From positions 1 through 12,047 of the forward strand of contig CANBSM010000149.1 in assembly GCA_947372155.1 (NCBI GenBank): a DNA stretch of 12,047 nt, read 5' to 3'. A program made the translations under genes and the position numbers. Source of the DNA: Burkholderiaceae bacterium (GTDB lineage Bacteria > Pseudomonadota > Gammaproteobacteria > Burkholderiales > Burkholderiaceae). The notes beneath the pieces were generated by a model, which was not told the origin of the DNA, did no database searches, and was given only the letters and a program-made list of their open reading frames with translations. Below are positions 7,205 through 12,047 of this stretch, piece by piece; the stretch's first letter is position 1; each line of letters begins with the position of its first letter.

Positions 7205-8427
7205 TTTCCGTAAGACACGCGGAAGATTGCACCAGTCTCATCATCGGATACCAGCATGGATCCATCTTTGAGCATCTGCACATCTACTGGACGACCCCAG
7301 AAGCTCTCACCCTCTAACCATCCGGTGACAAATGGCTCAGACTTCACAACTTTGTTATTGGAGTCAAGTACTACGCGAACCACTTGATAGCCTACACGTT
7401 TTGTTTTATTCCATGAACCATGTTCAGCAATGAAAATATTACCTTTGTACTCAGCTGGAAATTGTTTGCCGTTATAAAAACGCATACCCAAAGCTGCTAC
7501 GTGAGCACCCAAGTTATATACCGGCTTATCAAACTCTTCACATGAGCGACCCTTACCAAACTCAGGATCCAGGAAGTCTCCTTGATGGCAGAACGGATAG
7601 CCAAAGTTCATACCCTTAGGGCGTACCAAGCGATTTAAAGTATCGCCCGGCTTGTCTTCTGCTGCCCAGTCGCGACCATTATTAGTAAACCAAAGTTCTT
7701 TGCTGCCTGGTTGGAAATCCATACCAACGCTATTACGTACACCGGATGCTACAGTTTCTAAAATATTAGTTTTTAGATTAAGGCGGACGATGGTGGCATG
7801 AGTTACTGGTTGCACAACAATATTGGCTGGAGTACCAATTTGGAAATACAGATATTGGCCATCAGGACTGAGCTTCATAAACTTCCAGCCATGCGGCTCA
7901 TCTTTAGGAAGCGCATCAAACACCACTACTGGTGCTGGTGGGCTATCTAAGTTTTGCTCAATATTGTCATAGCGAATAATGCGTGAGAGTTCGGCAACAT
8001 AAAGTGAGCCATTCACAAATGCAACACCATTGGGTCGATGCAAGCCTTTAGCAATCGTTTTTACCTCACGCTTGCCATCTTTTGTTACTACAGCATAAAC
8101 GTTGCCCGTAAAGCGAGTGCCTACATAAACCGTACCACTTGGAGATTCTGTCATTGAGCGGCCATTAGGCATACCCGACGCCCAAAGTTCCACCTTGAAG
8201 CCGGCCGGAACCTTTAGCTTGCTAACCGGGATTTCATCCGCAGGCATAGCAGAGATGCCCGGAGGATTAGGAGCGAGAGATGGATTCATACCATCCGCAG
8301 TTCTGCCTTGCGCCCAGGTTGGTGGAATAGCGCTAGCTGGTGCAGCAGCAGGAGCTTGTGCGCCAGCAATACTAACGACTGCCATGCCGGCAGCAAACAT
8401 TAGCGTGTGAAGGGTGTTGTGCTTCAT
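7201..8427 (-). CDS. PQQ-dependent sorbosone/glucose dehydrogenase family protein, secreted
   Basis: This is a 408-residue exported beta-propeller enzyme of the GSDH family (soluble glucose dehydrogenase and L-sorbosone dehydrogenase). It would oxidise a sugar or aldehyde in the periplasm using PQQ. A signal peptide (about 1-23, ending SIAGA) is followed by a Pro/Ala-rich linker to about residue 65. Family marks are GLHRPNGVAF with His 130, NNGRDW (249-254), GYPFCHQGD (276-284), AEHGSWN (334-340) and GRPVDVQMLKDGSMLVSDD (378-396). Cys 280 and Cys 296 could form a disulfide. The start at 8427 is backed by GGGAG (8435-8439) 7 bases upstream. Cofactor assignment comes from the family; the substrate is unknown. 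A diheme cytochrome gene overlaps its stop and a TonB-dependent receptor gene lies upstream. No PQQ-synthesis gene is present in the window. Confidence 0.92.
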   Translation of the reverse strand: MKHNTLHTLMFAAGMAVVSIAGAQAPAAAPASAIPPTWAQGRTADGMNPSLAPNPPGISAMPADEIPVSKLKVPAGFKVELWASGMPNGRSMTESPSGTVYVGTRFTGNVYAVVTKDGKREVKTIAKGLHRPNGVAFVNGSLYVAELSRIIRYDNIEQNLDSPPAPVVVFDALPKDEPHGWKFMKLSPDGQYLYFQIGTPANIVVQPVTHATIVRLNLKTNILETVASGVRNSVGMDFQPGSKELWFTNNGRDWAAEDKPGDTLNRLVRPKGMNFGYPFCHQGDFLDPEFGKGRSCEEFDKPVYNLGAHVAALGMRFYNGKQFPAEYKGNIFIAEHGSWNKTKRVGYQVVRVVLDSNNKVVKSEPFVTGWLEGESFWGRPVDVQMLKDGSMLVSDDETGAIFRVSYGK

Positions 8428-8434
8428 TCTGAAT

Positions 8435-8439
8435 CTCCC
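8435..8439 (-). promoter_or_regulatory. Ribosome binding site of the PQQ-type dehydrogenase
   Basis: GGGAG on the minus strand, 7 bases before the ATG at 8427, is one of the clearest Shine-Dalgarno sequences in the window. It fixes the start and fits strong independent translation of the dehydrogenase. Confidence 0.7.
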
Positions 8440-8468
8440 ATGATTTTGTTTATTTTTATGGATAAAGC

Positions 8469-8482
8469 AATGCTATAGCATT
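8469..8482. promoter_or_regulatory. 14-bp perfect palindrome, possible operator upstream of the dehydrogenase
   Basis: AATGCTATAGCATT reads identically on both strands. It lies 42 bases upstream of the dehydrogenase ATG in the 108-base gap after the receptor gene. With no loop it would make a poor hairpin, so a dimeric regulator site is the better reading. A weak promoter (TTGAAT at 8503-8508, 17-base spacer, CAAAAT at 8480-8485, both minus strand) would place the palindrome over the -10 edge and transcription start, a usual place for a repressor site. Confidence 0.4.
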
Positions 8483-8508
8483 TTGTAGGTCTAATTTAAC
8501 CGATTCAA
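8480..8508 (-). promoter_or_regulatory. Candidate promoter for the dehydrogenase-cytochrome genes
   Basis: On the minus strand TTGAAT (8503-8508) and CAAAAT (8480-8485) are separated by exactly 17 bases, each matching 4 of 6 consensus positions for the housekeeping sigma factor. Predicted initiation near 8473 leaves a leader of about 46 bases. This would let the dehydrogenase be transcribed separately from the receptor. The match is by eye in an AT-rich gap, so chance is a real alternative. Confidence 0.28.
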
Positions 8509-8535
8509 TCTACTGCAGCGCAACAAATAAATTAC

Positions 8536-10698
8536 TTAAAACTGAAGGCGCGCGCCCACAGTAATTGCCTGCGGCATACCAGCCTGATAGGCCGATGCTT
8601 GAGAGGCAATATTAAAGGTCACATACTGACGATTCAATAAGTTCACAACAGATGCAAAGACTGAAGCCTGCGGCGTAACTTCATAGTTCGCCTTTAAACC
8701 AACAATTGCATAAGCTGGCACAGGCAGGGATCCTGTAGACATCCAAGAATTCCCGACATACCGAACAGTTGTAGTTAAGCTGGCACGAGATACCGGGTAA
8801 TACGTTAAACCGGCATTAGCCATATTTTTTGGAACCCCGCCTACTTGAGTATTAATCGGATCACTAGTAGCGCTCCACGTTAATACTGTTCTTGTATAAC
8901 TATATCCACCATCAATTGCCCACTGCGCATTGAGATCATGGTGATATTGAAATTCAATACCGCGACTTAATAGATTTTGCTGATTTGTATAGTAACTAAC
9001 ATTGGTATAGCCACTGCCACCCACATTACTGACGCAACCAGCAATACCTGAAGCGCTACATAAGCTATTAGCAAATGCCGCATTAGCACTGGTTATTTTG
9101 TAACTCGTGATTGCATTGGTAATGTAATTGTTAAATGCGGTGAGCTGAGCAAAACCACTCTTCCAACGATAGTCTGTGCCAAGCTCATAGCCAGTCATAG
9201 TTTCCGGCGTGAGATTGGGATTGGCCAAGGAATATCCACTTACCGAGTTGCCATAACTTCGCAAGGTGTTATTCATACTTGGCGCATGAAACGCCTGATA
9301 TGCAGCGCCCCTAAAGTCCAATTGTTCTGTAGCTTTATAGAGTAGACCCAAAGAAGGGCTAAGTTGGGTTTTACTTTTATTGGGTATCGCCTGATATGTG
9401 GCGGAAGAGCCCGAATTTGCATTGTAGTAAGTCGGCGTTTGACTATTCCACGAATCTACCCGAGCGCCCAAAGTAGTTTCTAGAGGAATGGCAGTCGCAT
9501 TTGACTTTAATTGCCCTAATAAACCATAAAAATTTTGCTGACCCTGCGCGTAGTTTACGGAACTGACTGCGCCCGTGGATGCCAAATTATTCGTCTGATT
9601 AGATGCAGAGATGTTTCTGGCATCTACCCCAAGAATGTATTGATCGATCCCCGCCACCTTTAGCTCATGAGTATATTGCGCCGATGCCCCGAGAGTCGTA
9701 TAAGGATCTGTATAGTTTGCATTGATATAAGGCTTATAAGGCGCTGCACTCAAATTGTTTGCAGTCTGCTTATAGAAATTAGTAGCCTGGTAGTACACAT
9801 TGACTTGGGCTTTTTTATCAACGTCCAAATTGGTAGTCGATCCAGCAGCCACATCAGCCGTTTGTATCAAGTTCGGGGCGATCGCATAGTTATTGCTTAG
9901 ATCGGCCATCGTGCCATAACCCAACCTCAAAAAGCCATTGGTATCTTGCGTAGGCTTAAAGTAATTTTGGAGGCGGACATTAGAATTCTTAACTGCATCC
10001 GTTCCCATGCCATTTTTAATGTTGCTAGGTGTGCCTGGAGAAATTGTGGCGTAGTTCTGAAAGCCTTCACTAGAAAAATAGTCTGCTGAGAAACGCATCT
10101 GCATTGCATCTGAGACTATTAAATCTTTTGAAGCTGCAACATTACCCGTAGCAAATGATCCATAACTAGCCGAGACATCTTGCCCACTATTTTTAGGCGT
10201 CTTAGTATTGATGTTAATTACACCGCCCATGCCATAGTTTCCCCACAAGCTGGAAACACCACCCCGCACAAATTCCACAGACTCAATCGATGACATTGGA
10301 ACCAAATTCCATTGCACCGTTCCATAGAAAGCATCGTTAGCTGGCAGGCCATCAATTAAAACAAGAGTGCGTCCATACCCTAAACCACGCACATTAATGC
10401 TTTGGCCTGTTGGATCTTTTTGGTAGTAAGGCACATCATTTAAGAAAACCCCAGGAACATTCTTGAGTACTTGATCGATAGTTTGATCGGGTGAAGACTC
10501 TAAAACTTCTTTTGTCAGAATGGTTGTATTCAAAGACATCTGATCAAGGGGTGTCCCTGAGCGAGTTGCATTGACCACAACATCACTGAGTTTTTGATCG
10601 TAATCTGGAGGGGGTGCCAACTGCGCATTAGCCCCACTGTGAACAGCAAGCAAAATAAGCGTCGATAGGCAAAATTTGAGGTGTGGCCTCTGGTGCAT
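8536..10698 (-). CDS. TonB-dependent outer-membrane receptor
   Basis: This 720-residue outer-membrane receptor takes up a scarce ligand using TonB energy. A signal peptide (1-25, ending SGANA) precedes a TonB-box-like LSDVVVNAT (37-45) and a plug domain (about 45-165) containing QVLKNVPGVF, NVRGLGYGRTLVLIDGLPAN, and SIESVEFVRGGVSSLWGNYGMGGVINI. A 22-strand barrel should follow, ending in the expected terminal Phe. A CX7C pair (around 9033-9060) probably forms a disulfide in an extracellular loop. There is no N-terminal signalling extension of the FecA kind. FHAP followed by NPNL resembles the FRAP/NPNL segments of heme receptors, but such segments are widespread. The ligand is unresolved; adjacency to a PQQ-type dehydrogenase and cytochrome makes PQQ or the enzyme's substrate plausible. 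No riboswitch-sized leader precedes it. Confidence 0.93.
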   Translation of the reverse strand: MHQRPHLKFCLSTLILLAVHSGANAQLAPPPDYDQKLSDVVVNATRSGTPLDQMSLNTTILTKEVLESSPDQTIDQVLKNVPGVFLNDVPYYQKDPTGQSINVRGLGYGRTLVLIDGLPANDAFYGTVQWNLVPMSSIESVEFVRGGVSSLWGNYGMGGVININTKTPKNSGQDVSASYGSFATGNVAASKDLIVSDAMQMRFSADYFSSEGFQNYATISPGTPSNIKNGMGTDAVKNSNVRLQNYFKPTQDTNGFLRLGYGTMADLSNNYAIAPNLIQTADVAAGSTTNLDVDKKAQVNVYYQATNFYKQTANNLSAAPYKPYINANYTDPYTTLGASAQYTHELKVAGIDQYILGVDARNISASNQTNNLASTGAVSSVNYAQGQQNFYGLLGQLKSNATAIPLETTLGARVDSWNSQTPTYYNANSGSSATYQAIPNKSKTQLSPSLGLLYKATEQLDFRGAAYQAFHAPSMNNTLRSYGNSVSGYSLANPNLTPETMTGYELGTDYRWKSGFAQLTAFNNYITNAITSYKITSANAAFANSLCSASGIAGCVSNVGGSGYTNVSYYTNQQNLLSRGIEFQYHHDLNAQWAIDGGYSYTRTVLTWSATSDPINTQVGGVPKNMANAGLTYYPVSRASLTTTVRYVGNSWMSTGSLPVPAYAIVGLKANYEVTPQASVFASVVNLLNRQYVTFNIASQASAYQAGMPQAITVGARLQF

Positions 10699-10729
10699 AT
10701 CCGGTACCTAATGACGCCTATGCAGGCAA

Positions 10730-10906
10730 CTACTTTGATTTAGTCTTGCCCATCAAAGAAGCTAGCAAGGGATTAGCACTTGCTAGTTCTTTTTTGGACT
10801 TTGCCTTCTCATCTGCGCCGAGTTTCGGATTCTTGGCGGCATTTTTCATTCCCTGCGCAGTTTTCAAAGCTAAGTTTTTATAGAGATCAGTTTTTTTCAT
10901 TGTCAT
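10730..10906 (-). CDS. Small lysine-rich conserved-type hypothetical protein (58 residues)
   Basis: This is a short gene starting ATG at 10906 (MTMKKTDLYK, or MKKTDLYK from the ATG at 10900) and ending at TAG. The product is strongly basic, with about 14 Lys in 58 residues, no signal peptide and no membrane segment. The opening, MKKTDLYKNLALKTAQGMKNA, resembles from memory a family of small proteobacterial proteins beginning M-x-K-T-D-L-x-K-N-x-x-L-K. That is recollection, not a search result. It fits snugly between neighbours on the same strand, 35 bases after the HdeD-like gene and 31 bases before the receptor gene. No strong Shine-Dalgarno is visible. The antisense frame here is not favoured because it would overlap the receptor's start. 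The function is unknown; nucleic-acid binding is conceivable from charge only. Confidence 0.7.
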   Translation of the reverse strand: MTMKKTDLYKNLALKTAQGMKNAAKNPKLGADEKAKSKKELASANPLLASLMGKTKSK

Positions 10907-10941
10907 GATGAGGGCTCTTTTCTCTAATGTTCTTGATCAAA

Positions 10942-11520
10942 TTACTTAGTCAGCGAGCGCGCTGCTAAACCCATAAACAACAATGACCAGCCCTGCAATA
11001 GCAACTCAATTGCAATCAGCATTCCTGGCAGCCAGAGGCTAGACTGTGGATAGCCATTCATGATCAGAACGCCCATCAAGATAGAGATTGCTGAAGACAG
11101 AACTAACCAGAACCATTCACGGAAGAGACGATGCTGAAATGCAGAGATCAAGCGCAGCACACCAGTAACAAAGAAGATTGCTGCCAGCCATAAAGTAATT
11201 GCCTCAAGCGCTGGGATTGGGAAGGCCCAAGTAAAGATTGCCGCTGCTATGTAGAGCGCAGCCAAAATTAGCTGTACGCCTACGCTTTTCCAGCCTTGTG
11301 ATTTCAGAGCATGAGCGCCTTGCAATAAACCACCAGCAAATAAGAAGATGCCCAGAATATTGACTGAGATAAAAGAAAACAAGGTTTGGCCTGCAATGCC
11401 AATCATGCCCAATACGATGAATAAAATGCCGAGGCCAATGAGAGCACCTGGAACTTTAGCCGCTGCACCCAACACTTTTGTACGGAGCTCTTGAATCTGA
11501 GCATTTGATAGTTCGGTCAT
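10942..11520 (-). CDS. HdeD-like DUF308 membrane protein
   Basis: This 192-residue inner-membrane protein has six hydrophobic segments (about 25-45, 48-68, 77-100, 104-127, 135-155 and 162-187), matching the HdeD/DUF308 family in length and arrangement. Typical features are the repeated hairpin pattern, the VTGVLRLISAFQHR segment after the fourth helix (compare VAGVIRLMSWYRQR in E. coli HdeD) and the GMLIAIELLLQGWSLLFMGLA C-terminal helix (compare GIELIFSAASLF). In E. coli HdeD is associated with acid resistance at high cell density; a role here is unproven, since the family is widespread. The ATG at 11520 lacks a strong Shine-Dalgarno. The 58-base AT-rich gap upstream separates it from the lactonase gene, and I see no terminator there. 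Confidence 0.88.
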   Translation of the reverse strand: MTELSNAQIQELRTKVLGAAAKVPGALIGLGILFIVLGMIGIAGQTLFSFISVNILGIFLFAGGLLQGAHALKSQGWKSVGVQLILAALYIAAAIFTWAFPIPALEAITLWLAAIFFVTGVLRLISAFQHRLFREWFWLVLSSAISILMGVLIMNGYPQSSLWLPGMLIAIELLLQGWSLLFMGLAARSLTK

Positions 11521-11578
11521 ATAGGCACTTTCTTTTTAAAATGAATGCTGTTAATAAAATCTAAATAATGCCAACAAA

Positions 11579-12046
11579 TTACAACGCGTCGTCAACGGAA
11601 TCTATAAATTGACGTACCGTCTTATTAAAGGCTTCCGGCTGCTCAATATTCGATAAGTGAGCCGCTTCCTCCAGTATCACCATTTTGGAGTTATCTATTA
11701 AACGATTTAAAACAATACCTTGCTCAACAGTACAGGCTGGATCAGAGCGCCCGGATAACACTAGGGTGGGAGTCTTAATCTTTAGCAACATTGTACTTTG
11801 TGTCATATCACGTACTGCACTGCCGCAAGCCATATAGCCATCAACGTTAGTGCCCAAAATCATTTGACGGACTTTTTCAATCTCTTGAGGAGCCCGTGCA
11901 ATAAATGGCGCAGTAAACCAGCGCTTAATCGTGCCATCAACCAATCCGGCGATACCTTGTGAGCGGGCAATTTCAAAACGCTCCTCCCATAAGCTGCGTG
12001 GTGGCATTTCTGAAGCGGTATTGCAAAGTGACAATGAGAGAATTCG
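11579..12046 (-). CDS. pcaD: 3-oxoadipate enol-lactonase-like alpha/beta hydrolase (partial, 5' end beyond window)
   Basis: This is the C-terminal 155 residues of an alpha/beta-hydrolase whose frame remains open to the right edge; the nucleophile-elbow serine lies outside. The visible part tracks PcaD closely: LSLCNTASEMPP, the cap segment GTIKRWFTAPFIARAP, GYMACGSAVRDMT, then TPTLVLSGRSDPAC with the probable catalytic Asp, and EEAAHLSNIEQPEAFNKTVRQFI with the catalytic His. PcaD hydrolyses 3-oxoadipate enol-lactone to 3-oxoadipate in the protocatechuate/catechol branch of aromatic degradation. A related lactonase or carboxylesterase is possible, since flanking pca genes are not visible. A TTG at 12034 could mimic a start, but the homologous sequence continues upstream of it, so the gene is truncated by the window edge, not short. 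Confidence 0.82.
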   Translation of the reverse strand, partial: RILSLSLCNTASEMPPRSLWEERFEIARSQGIAGLVDGTIKRWFTAPFIARAPQEIEKVRQMILGTNVDGYMACGSAVRDMTQSTMLLKIKTPTLVLSGRSDPACTVEQGIVLNRLIDNSKMVILEEAAHLSNIEQPEAFNKTVRQFIDSVDDAL

Positions 12047-12047
12047 A

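Noticed and set aside
10699..10729. Possible cobalamin riboswitch ahead of the TonB-dependent receptor
   Set aside because: Only 31 bases separate the receptor from the upstream gene, far too short for that riboswitch.
10762..10786. Inverted repeat CTAGCAAG / CTTGCTAG
   Set aside because: It falls inside the small lysine-rich gene, where it encodes a repeated Leu-Ala-Ser pattern, and no U-tract follows it on either strand.
10683..10883. Plus-strand open frame of 66 codons
   Set aside because: It is antisense to the 58-residue minus-strand gene and overlaps the start of the receptor gene; the minus frame fits the operon spacing and composition better.

Overview
The window looks like chromosome of a low-to-moderate-GC betaproteobacterium, most likely a freshwater Polynucleobacter-type member of the Burkholderiaceae. 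This rests on protein character: a beta-type YjgA/DarP with the PSKSELKR and SKAETAKLH segments, Liv-type amino-acid transport, cytochrome c4 and a PcaD-type lactonase. Genes are densely packed with short AT-rich gaps. The assignment is inference, not a database match. No stretch over 300 bases lacks a gene, and I see no tRNA, rRNA, CRISPR array, insertion sequence or phage gene.

Layout: every gene is on the minus strand except darP (yjgA). At the left edge is a truncated livH permease (3-818), preceded in transcription order by its periplasmic binding protein (960-2144); a strong hairpin (871-904) lies between them. Next comes an overlapping pair, a GMC-family FAD oxidoreductase (3190-4815) and an EamA/DMT exporter (2277-3197), ending at a second hairpin (2221-2252). 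The divergent gap 4816-4942 separates this pair from darP (4943-5470), whose stop overlaps that of a convergent acyltransferase-3 gene (5467-6555).

The centre is a same-strand block: TonB-dependent receptor (8536-10698), secreted PQQ-type sorbosone/glucose dehydrogenase (7201-8427), diheme cytochrome c4-like protein (6605-7204, ATGA overlap) and the acyltransferase. The simplest reading is a periplasmic oxidation module. The dehydrogenase oxidises a sugar or aldehyde with PQQ and passes electrons to the cytochrome. The receptor brings in something the pathway needs, either PQQ itself or a substrate.

Upstream are a 58-residue lysine-rich protein (10730-10906), an HdeD-like membrane protein (10942-11520), and the C-terminal part of a 3-oxoadipate enol-lactonase (11579-12046) cut by the window edge. 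The items most worth a second look are the receptor/dehydrogenase/cytochrome block, the perfect palindrome in front of the dehydrogenase, and the small lysine-rich protein.
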